Program-made: the position numbers and the translations under genes
Notes under the pieces: generated by a model
What the model was told of the DNA's origin: nothing
The model's database searches: none
The model's input: only the letters and a program-made list of their open reading frames with translations
NCBI GenBank assembly: GCA_038030265.1
Contig: CM075941.1
Span: 6,634,001 to 6,698,000, forward strand
DNA length: 64,000 nt
Direction of reading: 5' to 3'
Origin: Corythucha ciliata
Taxonomy: Eukaryota > Arthropoda > Insecta > Hemiptera > Tingidae
In this document: positions 22,741-34,000 of the stretch, in pieces
How the letters are laid out: each line of letters starts with the position of its first letter
Numbering within the stretch: the stretch's first letter is position 1

Positions 22741-23694
22741 ATGCGGCTACCCCCCTCTCCACCGGCTAACTTCCTCCAAGGCTTGTGGAATCAAACAAGA
22801 AACGAGAGAGTGGATTCTACAAGTTGTTTGAGGAAAACTATGTTTCTTTATTGATAAACATTTTCAGGGCACATTAAAGCATGGGAAAAATCACGGTTTT
22901 TCAGGTATTTTCGTTCATAACTCCAAGAATATTGATCACAGAGAATCGAGCTAATTTTGCTCTAAAAAGAGCTGTTACCATAAAGCACTGTGATTTTTTA
23001 AATAATCTTATTTTTTAATTTTTGTTAATTCTTTCATGAACACTCACTTCTTCGGTAGACGCACATTAAATTCCGAATTCTTAAATCCGGGTTTATTATA
23101 TTTATTGATGCGTTATTATTAATTTGTTTGCGAGTTCTCAAGTTATCTTAGAATTATAAGGTTAAAGAACGGAAAGCACGGAGCATTTCTCGCACAAAAC
23201 GTGACGTAGTTTGTGGGAGGGGGGGGGTATATTTTAAAATGATTAATCTCTCAAGCCTTGGTGTAGTCCAAGACAGCGTATAATGTGGTGGTGCTGGCGG
23301 GAGGGCATGGGCTCTGAACTCGTAGGTGGATTGTACGAAATACGCTCCCCAGCTTAACTTGGCAAAACCGAGGAAACCGTGTTGATGTTTGAACTGGGAA
23401 GCGGCGCGGCGTAGAGGCCCAGCAGGTTTCAGGGCAACTGCCCACATCGAGTATCTGGGTTCGAATGCGGCTCAGGGCCCCCAATAAGGTTAAACATGGA
23501 AAATGAAGATTTTCAAGTTTCGTGCATGTGAACAGGAGATTTGGTATCCGCTCGGAAAACGGCTTTGGCTCCGTGTGACAGTTTTCATTCCATCCGTCTT
23601 AGAGGAATAGAACAAATCAGGTGCTCAGCAGTTTTTGTGACTAAATATTAGATTCTGCCCTCAATTCGGATTCGATTTTTATACTTCTGGGAAT

Positions 23695-23755
23695 AATCCG
23701 TGCCTTGTGGTTAGCTGAAGTGCATCTCGATCAGGCGACCAAGGTTCAAAATAAT
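23695..23755 (+). repeat. tRNA-like SINE head fragment
   Basis: 'gtggttagctgaagtgcatc' followed by 'tcgatcaggcgaccaaggttcaaa' resembles the D-arm to T-arm of a tRNA: an A-box-like TGGTTAGCTGAAGTG, an anticodon-arm-like CTCGATCAGGCGA, and a B-box-like GGTTCAAA. Another B-box-like word, GGTTCGAATGC, lies at about 23459. Both are probably SINE remnants and not functional tRNA genes. Confidence 0.4.
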
Positions 23756-24119
23756 GGCCTCAATGCTACTTTCGAGTCATTGAGTGTGTCGAGGTCGCCG
23801 CCAGGAGCCATTCTGCCAGGAAGGGGCTGGCCAATAACGGCGGCATCGGAGGTGTAGTCGAATAAACGGTTTTTCTGAACGGCTCAATTATTCGATTGTT
23901 GGATTCCCCGGGTCGAAACCCCTAGAGATACGTGATTCTGTGTAATTCTAAAATTTGGCAATTTTTACTCAACCCGCCGAGGGCTTAAGTGAGGGATATT
24001 CAGGTTCATTTTAACCATCCCCAGCCAAAAAACGCCCCTTTAAGGGGTGGTCGGCAATAGCCTATCGAGTCCCAGTGTGTAGAGGGTTTTTTCTCTGAAC
24101 AAGCATACGGGCAAGTCTA

Positions 24120-24450
24120 CGTCGATCTGAAATTGAGAAGCCACGCTCATTTTTCGCTGTTCTGCGGGCTTATGCTGCTAAACGTTTTGAAAACTCCAAT
24201 ATTCCCGGCTAAAATCGAGAAAATACGTTAATTCGTGGCTGGTTCAAACGCTGGTGTGTAGTTCCGGCCAATCCGCGAGTCCGCGACTTGAGTTGAGAAA
24301 AGCGCTAATTCATATTTAAAAATTGGAAAAGTCGCTCATACTCGGGAAAAAATTGAGAAAAAGCGTCATCTATCAGCTAAAATTCTAATTCACGGCTGAC
24401 ATTCGGGAAAAGTTCAAGTTTCGCTGCTAAAATTGAGAAAAAGCGATCAA
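24120..24450 (-). repeat. Family A array, reverse orientation
   Basis: Units such as 'ctaaaattgagaaaaagcg' every 30-40 bases. From 24450 to 25640 I see family C-like words, a GA-rich patch (24770-24810), a copy of the 'gtgtagcggctgctacaccg' repeat (25265-25310) and no supported exon. The missing first exon of BOLA3 should lie upstream of 25647. Confidence 0.65.
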
Positions 24451-25646
24451 GTAAACATCCATACTCGGGTTGAAAGAGCTACGGGCATAAAATTGTTTTT
24501 GGAAGCGCCAAATTCGCGAAATTGGTCCTTAAAAAGTGCCAAACCACGAAATGATATTTTTTTTTGGAAGAACCAAATCCTTGAAATCGGTAATTTGGCC
24601 AAACAAAAGATGATCAGGGGGTTCGCTGAGATCCGAGCCCATATAGGCGGAGGCTCGCCACTGATCCTGCTATTGCATAACTCTGCAATAGCGGCGGCGG
24701 CTTCGTATGAGCGTTCCTGGCGATGCGTTGAGGAGTACGGGCACGAAATATGAAATTACGGGAAAAGGAGGGAGAGAGAGTGAGAGAGTGAGCGAGAGAG
24801 GAGAAAAGAAACATTTACTTTCTTTCTCTGTTCATCTCTTCTGGTTCGGTTTGTCTTATCCCCCGCCCTCGCCTAAAAATATGTCTTAAATTTTGCTGCC
24901 CAGGGCTATAGTCCCGGTGGTCCCCCTCCCCCTATGATCCGGCCCTGATGCGTTCAACCACCAAAACGAGGAAGTCCACGATAAAGAAGCTGTACATTCA
25001 TTTTTCCCTGACTTTGGTGTCAAAATTAAGAAATTCCCTGACTTTTCCCGGTCTGTGGCAACCCTGTACCTACCTCCTTAGTGCATTCCGTGAAATACAT
25101 TGTTGTTTTCTTTTAATTTTTCCTAATACGGATTAACAATCCTACTATGATGTTCACTCATTATTATTCGAAGGTGCTAGAACTGTTATTTTTCCCGATT
25201 TTTCTGGGGTGGGCCCGGCCCACTCTGCCCCCTCCCCCTATGGCGCGCCCATGCACCCACCCCCTGTAGAGGTGTAGCGGCTGCTACACCGTGGATATAG
25301 TGTCGGCGCTACTGGACTCATAACCAGCGTACGGCTCAAATCGAAACATTTTGAAAAATGGTCGAAAACGCTCATTTTTAGCCGGCGGTCACCGTTTGAT
25401 GGAAGAAACTGTTGAAAATCGGGTGATGATTGAGGGGGGGGGGTAGGGTGAAAAGGTTCCTTTGCCCAGTGCCCACCCATTAGGAATATTGAGTGGGCGA
25501 TGGCCCACCTCGCCCCCTCCTAACTCTAAGCCTCCGCCATTGGCCTCCCCTAACTCGAGCGATTTTATTTTTCTATCTAAAGTTGGTCTAGTACTAAAAA
25601 TGAAACTTACCTTCGCTGCTCAGCCAAGTTTTCCTTCAAATTTCAG

Positions 25647-26123
25647 AATCGAGCTCTAGGACGAACGTTCACATCGTCGACGACACCACCACCACCACCT
25701 TCTTCAACACCCCCACCAACTGGCGAAGCTGCCGAAGTTCAATTGTCGCGTCGGCTCAGTCAAATTTTTCCCGACGCGACTTCAGTCCAAGTCCACGATG
25801 TTTCAGGTGAACGAACCGGCAAAACACATAACGTTACCAATGAAAAATATTTAAAAAATCGTTTGGGGGGGGGGGGTTTCAATTGCTCGAAATAAGGTGG
25901 CTGTGGAGCAATGTTTGAAATAGCGGTCGTTTCGCCCACATTCAAAGGAATGAGCATCGTCAAACAACACAAACTCGTGACCGAAGTATAATGGACTTGA
26001 AAGACCCATTTTTTTTCTTTACTTATTTTGCGTGTACTCGCTTAATTTTGTCCTACGATCAAGGCTTTAAAGGAAGAAATCAAAGACATGCACGGCTTAC
26101 GAATTTACACGTCTCCTGATTGA
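25647..26123 (+). CDS. BOLA3: BolA-like protein 3 (BOLA3), last three exons
   Basis: Exons 25647-25806 (acceptor TTTCAG, donor GTGAAC), 25897-25985 (acceptor AATAAG, donor GTATAA) and 26064-26123 (ending TGA) join in phase. After a low-complexity Pro/Ser/Thr stretch the protein reads EVQLSRRLSQIFPDATSVQV, then GGCGAMFEI and ALKEEIKDMHGLRIYTS. GGCGAMxEI with its Cys and the HGLRI block identify the mitochondrial BOLA3 branch. BOLA3 works with GLRX5 and NFU1 in delivering [4Fe-4S] clusters to lipoate synthase and respiratory enzymes (family knowledge). The conserved Cys and the His of MHGLRI are candidate cluster ligands. The first exon, which should carry the start and mitochondrial presequence, was not found. 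The gene is convergent with ARID1, with about 1.9 kb between stops. A run of 12 G lies in the second visible intron's upstream neighbour near 25865. Confidence 0.92.
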
Positions 26124-28014
26124 AATAGCTCTACCGCTGCCTATGCCTGCAGCTGGGTGGCCTTCTTAACTTCCCCGTTATAGTGAAATAGATAATAAAA
26201 TTTGAATGTATTTTAAATTTCTATTAGATTTTTGTTCTCTATTCCTGCCTTATCTTTCTTTGTCAAGGTACAAATTGTGATAATTTACCAAATTTTATCC
26301 AAAGAATGTTTACAATTACTTTGTGATAACAAAAGAAGAAAGAAAAAAAAAACAAGTATACAAATCCTTTAGGCACTAAATTTTAATTTCTGTTTAAATA
26401 AAAACTCGCACCTGGAAATAAAAAGACGCAATTATTTACAAGTTTCTTTTAAATCGTCGTCAGTCGCTTTACATCAGTTTACCCCCTCCGTCGTAAAAAA
26501 AAAAAAAAAAAAAATTAAAAGCAGTTTTTCCAAAGGAGGTTTCTCTTGCGGTAAACAATTATCAAAAATCGAATAAACGTCTGAAACGAGAATTTAATTA
26601 AAATATCGTCGATTTCCTACATTTTTTTTCCTCGTTTTTTTTTTTTTTTTTTGTTTTCAAAGACAACTATACAAATCTTGAAAATCCACATTCAACAGAT
26701 AAAAAGACAATTTTCATTCATTTATTTACTTTTTTTTTTTTTTGTTGTTTCAAAATAATTTTGTTTTTTCGTGATTTTACACTACGAAAAAAATTGGCCA
26801 CCCTTTTTTTCTAGGAAAAAAAAGAAAGATGAAAAAGTGATTGTCACCTAACGGATGAACAATCGAAGAAAGAAAAGAGAGAAAAAAAAATCATTTTTTT
26901 TTTGTTTTTTTAAAAAAATAATAAAAATGAAAAGAAAGAAAAATGGCAAAATATCCAACTGCATTAAACCCTGAGACACTTTTTAAAATCAATTTATTAT
27001 AAACACTACAGCTAGGTCAGTTTTAGTTTTTATTTTTTTTTAAAAAATAAGTCATTATAACACATGTGGATATTCCTTTTTTCATTTTTTGTTGTAACCA
27101 TCTTATTTACATTTGTGTTTCCTGTTTTTTTTTTTTTTTAAATCATCAAATGTTTAATTTGAGACATATATTAAGCATTTGCACAATCATTTTTTTAATT
27201 TTTTTTAAACGCGCTATTTGTTTACGGGCGATTATGAAACGAAACGTACCAATAAAAAAAAATTAAATTAAAAACAGTCACCGTTTCTAATGAAAGAGCT
27301 TCAGAAGGAAAGGAAGGAAGAAAGTAAATTTCTTTTTTTTTGTGTTTTTTTACAAGATAAAAATCGCGTATCATACTTTCTATACATATTTTTTTTTCAG
27401 CTCGTGATTTGGGTTTTTTTTTCACAATGCATTTTCATGTAGTTTTTTCTTATATTTTTTTCAGTTGAAAACTAGTCCATTACGTGGCGTTCGCAAATAT
27501 TTATATATTTATAGTAAATAGCTAAAATAAATACACGTACCGGAGGAGATCGGCACTCTCATCATACTTTAACCACGTTCATCGATGGAATTAATTATAT
27601 TGTCTTTATATAATTATTTATATATTTATAGTATATATATATTTATATAACATTATTTTCAAATCAGTTAACATTAACTAAAATTTAAAATTGCAATTAT
27701 ATCCACAAAACCTAAAATCACAAGTGTCATACCTATTTAAGTATCGTCGAGGTTCGTATTTAAATTCTTAATTTTCACTTTTTCAGAGTTTTTTTTAATC
27801 ATTTTTATCGTTTAAAAAACCGAGTAATTTTATCATTACATCCTTGAAAATTAATATCACACTTTCCACTTGGACATTGTTAGTTTTTACACTTGAAAAA
27901 AACGTGTGATTTTTTTTCTTTTTCTCACTTTAAACCGTTCTGACTTTGTACACAGGCAAAAAACTCGAACTTTTATTTCATTCAACACACTCCGTCAACG
28001 GACACTACCTCGGA
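26124..28014 (-). other. Probable 3' UTR of ARID1 and downstream DNA, very AT-rich
   Basis: Extremely A/T-rich, with long poly-T and poly-A runs (for example near 26498, 26638 and 26730) and no arrays of families A-E. Several minus-strand AATAAA signals occur, the nearest to the ARID1 stop around 27968-27973. The absence of the array families that fill nearby introns suggests a transcribed UTR under constraint. The cleavage site cannot be fixed from sequence. Confidence 0.55.
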
Positions 28015-31000
28015 CTACGTCACCGACTGGGGTCGCGACACTTGGAACAGAACGTTTGAAATGATGGACGCGACTTGTTGGTCGAGAATTTGAGACATGA
28101 CAAGGGCGAGAAGACGTTGCTCCTGTTGAAGGAACAACGGCCAGTTGTCCGGATGAGCGGAGAGGTGCAGGAGTGTGCGAGCGGCTCGTCGCAACATGTC
28201 AAGACTGGTGCCCATACAGTCGGGGTTGTCGCGCAGAGCGTTCAGACCGTGTTGATTGGCCACACCCAGTGCACTCTGTTCGGCCTGTTCAATGAAAGCG
28301 ACGAGCTGTGACACGCAAGGGCTTTGCATCGCTATCGTTCGCGCCATGCCGCTGTCTGAACCGCCCAAATAGTACAGAAGATTGACGGCGAATTCTCGCA
28401 ATACCTGGAAAAATAAACAACAGGTAAGGCATTTTTTTTACACATTTCAATACGACTTTCTTCATTTTCTGCAATTTTAAGCCTCCGTGACTTCGGTGGC
28501 GGTAAAATGTCTTCTTCCCCTTCCTATCCATTGCGCCTAATTTCTTAATTGTACTGTCTCTATTTCCCAAAAACCGGGCCTAGTATTGCAGTGTCCGAGA
28601 TCAGCTCCAAGAGTCTGGGTCTTTCTATAATTTTGGTTACTTAGTACGAAAAAAACTAATTCGGCTCGTTTGAAAACCAAATGTCTTGACTTTTTGACAC
28701 TTTTAAAACGACAACCGTCGCCTCGGAAATTCGCTCTTTCGAACACGTGTCGGCCACGCACATCACCTGACCCCGACACATTACGCAAAAAACGACGTAA
28801 ACGGTCCTATTCGTAGGGTTTACGTTTGTTTAGCATTTCTAAACGATTTCGTTCATTATTTCATTGAAAAAAAAAAAAAAAAACATTGATGGTTTGGCCA
28901 AGTTTACATAACCCGACCCACCGGACGACGAAATCGTTTGTTTAGCGCCACTTCTAGTCCCGAAATCGTTTGTTTACGTTTGTTTAGCCAAAATTTTAGT
29001 TTGTTTAGCGTTTCAAAACATGATTTTGTAAGAAATAGATGGACGTGGCTGCCCTCACGTAACCCGACCCATGAACGAAAATGTTGGCTAAACAAACTAT
29101 TTCAAGACTAGAAATGGAGCTAAACGAATTTGTTCATGGGTCGGGTTGCTTCAAGTTGGCTGCACCCATCCATTAACAAAAAACAAAAACAAAACATGTT
29201 TAGAAATGCAAAACAAACGAAAAAATGTTGGCTCAACAAACGTAAACAAACGAATGGGACCGTTTTCGTAGTTTTTTGCTTTATGGTTCGGGTCAGGTTC
29301 ACGTGCATGTGTCGGCCAGGCCATGGGCGTAGCCAGAGGGGGGCAGAGGAGGGCAGTTGCCCGGCCAAAGAGCCGAAAGTGACGATTTTTTGGGGGCAGC
29401 TGCCCACGCCTAAATACCACAACCATGAACCATGGGAATGTACAAATCCTTCAGGGTCGCTACATTTTTTTTTTTTTTTCGTTGACCGTTCACTAAAAAT
29501 CACTTCTAGGATTTCGCACACTAAAAAAAAAACAATCTAGAGGATTTTTGTGCCATAAAATACATTTTCGTCCCAACTAATAATAAAGCTTTAAAAAAAT
29601 GCAATTATGTGACTTTTTATCGCAAAAACCACACATTTTTGCGGGTCTAGCCCACTGACAAATTAATTTCTTCGCTGTACAGGCACACCAATTTCACGCA
29701 TTTGCCCTCAAAAACCATTTTAGCGCGTTTGGCTCACTTAAAAAACCAATTGCTAAAATTTCGCTGTTTAAAACACATCAATTCGCGGAAGACCGTGAGT
29801 TTCTATGGCTGAATAATCAATTTTTTGGGAGTAGCGAAATTGATTTTTCGACAATCAATTTGCTAAACTTCTCATAGGTCCTAAAAGCAAGTGATAAAAT
29901 TACCAGTTTTAATGCACAAATCACAGTTAGTAGGAACCTACTAAAATCGCCGTTTTTCGAGTTAAATTCACCATTCTTGTGCTAAAATTGAAATGTTTGT
30001 ATTAAAATCGCCCTTTTTTGTACGAGAATCGCCAGTTTCGATGTATATAATTTTAGTTTTTGAGGTAAAACCACTCAAGTTTATTTTCAGGGCTGAAACT
30101 TCAGTTTCTTCGTAAAAACTTTTGTCTTCTGGAAACAGTTTTGGGGCCAAAATTTCAATTTTGAGTTTAAAAACCGTCTGTTTCTCGGTAAAGTTGCCAG
30201 TTTTGTGGTAAAAAACCATCAGTCCGGGAGGGGGAATAGAGGGCGTTTCATTTTGAGGGATACCTGTAAAATTTAGTTTTTAGGGAAAAATCACCAATAT
30301 TGTCTAGTAATATTCAGTTTAGACATAACACGTCAGCTCTTTGGCGTGAAATCTTTAGTTTGAGAGGATTTCATCTAAAAAAATTAAGATTTTTAGTTCA
30401 AAACTAAAGATTTCACGCCAAAGCGCACGAGCCTATCGAAACTGAAGATTTCACTATAATATAATAGTGATGTTACCCTCAAACTTTCAACAGTTTTTCC
30501 TCAAAATGAAAATTTTATCCCAAAACTGGTGGTTTCATCACAAAAACCCCAAAATTCAAGTTTCTATCCAAAAACAATACCAAAAAAATGAAGTTTTCAC
30601 TACGAATAAACTGCCGAATTTCACCGTTAAATTTAGTGGCTTTACCTCAAAACTGGAAATTTTGTCAGAGTTTTCATCACGACATAGCCGCCGGTTTCGG
30701 TGTAAAATCATCCGTTTCGTGGGGGGGGGGGGAGGCGTCGCTTAAAAGGTGCGAAATTTTCAGTTTTGGAGTGGTACCGCCAGTTTTAAGGGTTACAGTG
30801 TTTAGTTGAGGGGGGCATAACGTGAGTTTTTTGGGGATGAGTGCCATTTCTGGTTGGGTTAAAAAATGTTTAAAGATGGCACAAAAATGCTCAAAAATAG
30901 CACAACATTCCCGTGGATTTGTATTTTGGAACGGTTTAAGTGCTACTACAGCTTTTACAGACCTGAAAATAGCGAACATACATTTTACGCTCAGAAAAAA

Positions 31001-34000
31001 AAAAAAAAAAATGTCAAGTGGACCACTCACGCCCTTAAAAGATGACGTAACTAGAAAATGGCTAAACTGGCTATCTGCGCCGAAAAGTCCGCCATACCAC
31101 GAAAAAAGTGGGAAACCACACAATTAGCGCTTCAGAAATGACCAATTCGGCCATTTTCGCTCCTGAAATGGCTTAAACTGATGATTGAAAATGGCTAAAC
31201 TTATCATTCGTATCCTAAAAATAACCAATGAACAGGCTACTCGCCAAAAAAAAACGGTAAACTGGCAAGTCACGCTCTGAAAAATGAACAAATTGATCGT
31301 TCACGCGCCCTAAAGATGGCAAAACTGGCCAAAACGCCAATAGTGGCCATTCGTTCCCTGAATTGATGATTCAGTCCTTGTGAAAATGACCAAACGTAAG
31401 ATTAGCAGCGTTCCTGAGAAAAGATAATTCTCACCTGGCCAGATTGGCCAGAAGAAATGGCCAATCTGACCATTCGCGCCTTGAAAATGGCTAAACTGAC
31501 GATGTGTGTGCCATGAGAATAGCCATAAAAGCTACTCGAGCCCTAGGAGTAACAAACTAAAAATGATAAACTGACAATTCACGCGCTGGAAATTGCTCGA
31601 CGAGGACTACACCCCCCCCCCACCAATGGCTAAACTGACGATTCATACCCTGAAAATAGCCAAACGATCTATTCAACCCCTAAAAATGGCCGCCATCCGC
31701 CATTCACGCCCTGAAACAAATAAACTGACCATTCAGGCCCTAAAAATGGCTCAACTGACGACTTATGCAAAATAAAAAAATGCCCAAACTGCCAATTCGG
31801 GCCCTGAAAAGTGGGGAAACTGAATATTCATGCCCTATAAAAAAAATGGAAAAAACCGATAATTAGCGGTTCAGAAATGACAAATCTGACCATTCAAGCG
31901 TGCCTTGATAATGGCCAAACTGCCCCTACTCAAGCCCTAAAAATGGCCGCCATTCACGCCCTGAAAATGATAAAACTGACCATTCGCGCATTAAAAATCG
32001 CTTGACGGACTATTCACGCCCTGAGAAAAAAAGAGATGAAAAACCGTTAAACTGGCATTTCACGCTTCAAAATACGCTCAAACTGACCATTTCTCGCCCA
32101 ATGGCCAAAGTGACGATCCGCGCCCCCCAACAAATAGCTACACTGGTTTGACTGAAATTTTCGCGCCTGGAAAATAGGTAAAACTGACGGTTCGCGCCCA
32201 ATAAAAGAGGAAAAAAAAAAAAAAAAAGATGATTAGCGGTCCAGGAATAACAAATCTGACCATTCGCGCTCGCCTTGAAAATGGCTAAACTGGCGATGAG
32301 TGCCCCTGAAAAATAACCAAACGGGGCAAATCACGGCCTAAAAATTGCGGCCATTCACGCCCTAGAAATGGCAAGCTGACCATTTGCCCTCTGAAGATAA
32401 AAAAGGAGACCCGACAATTTCCGTCTTGAAAAATTGACTAACTAGGGAGATTTGAGCCCTGAAAATAGCCAAATTCACGCCCTACAAATGTGAAACAAGG
32501 CATTTCCCGATGTAAAATACGGTCAAGTTGGCCATTCTCGCCCTAGAAAATGACCAAAGTGACGATCTGCGCCCCTCAACAAATGGCTACACGGACCACT
32601 CGCTCCCTGAAAAGGTGTTTTACTGACACTTTGACGAGTTTTTTCTGTTAAAAGCGTTTTTTGGGTCGTGTATATTTTTATACCTGTGTTGTCAGAGTGC
32701 AGTTGTTTACGATGAAAAATTTTGACGCGAGAGGCAAAACAGAATGAAACGACCACAATGCCATCATAAGCGTTATTGTGTTTTTTAGTCTGATGGAGGT
32801 CGACGGAACGATCGATGAAACGTCACAAATAAAAATAATTATCAAATAATTGTTTGATTTGCCTAGCCCATAGCGGTTATTAAATTCGAAATAATATTAT
32901 TATGTTTTACTGACATTTTTGCGCCTTGAAAAATGGGAAACCGGACTATTCAAGACGATGTAATATAAAACTGTGATGATATTCTACGCTCTTTCCTGAT
33001 ACGTTGGCTGTTTTATCGCACGTCCACCAATACTTGGCGTCGCTCTTATAGGTCGACTTTTCGGTGAAAAGGCGCCATGCACCTCAAAAATTACAAATGC
33101 CCCCCCTCCCCATTGTCCTCTATGGAATGTGGGCCAAAAACCGTTAATTCTATCCTAGGGAGAGGAAACTTTGAAATTTAGCATAAAAAAAGCGGAGACT
33201 GACTCAACCGCACCGCATTAAACGGCAATTTACACCATAAATCCAAAATAGATTTCATGCATAGGTATAGAGAAATTTTAGAAAGAAATCATGAAGACGT
33301 CTTACCTGCTCTTCACTTTTACACAGTAGCCTCGTGAGAACTGCCGCGAGCCTTTCGAGTCGACAGTAGGGAGGTGTGGCTATCACAAGATCGACGTTTC
33401 CATCCGTCACGCAAAGTTTACACAGAGCTTCGAGCGCAAGTCTCTGTGGAGAGAGCGAACTCGTCGGAGAGACAGTTGGAAATGGGTCCTGACCGTAAGC
33501 CGCTGGACAGACGGCCCAATGAAGAAGCCCGTCGAGTATTGGACGCGACACATCCTCAGGATAAAGGCTTAAATCAACGTGACCCGCTATATTGGCCATA
33601 CTGACCAGGGCGTTCTCCCTGAGATGATGAAGAAACTCCCACCACCATTCGTTATCACCCTGGAGACTCGAGCAACAGTCGCCTAGTTCAGTCTCTTCGT
33701 CGCGATCGTAGTTGCTCTGCTTGGGCGTTCGCGGCGGGTGCTCGTGGTGGAGAAGTAACAGTTTGCCGACTAGGCCTAGAAACGTGGGGCTTTTGGCAAA
33801 CTCAATCTCGTTACCAGGGACGAACGTCAGATTCCTCAATATCGTCGAGAGGCAGACACAGCGTCGAGCTATGTAGTCTTGAGTTTCAGTCACGAGGTAC
33901 AGACTCGCTTCGTCCCTCGTATAGCACTCGTCTTCATAGTCTGATATCCGTCGCCGTTTTAACGTCCCCGCTGGGTCACGAACCGCTAAAGATGATTTGG

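Noticed and set aside
29120..29540. Overlapping 130-codon frames on both strands
   Set aside because: They lie across the second copy of a dispersed repeat and a poly-T run; the first copy at 5.3 kb does not keep either frame.
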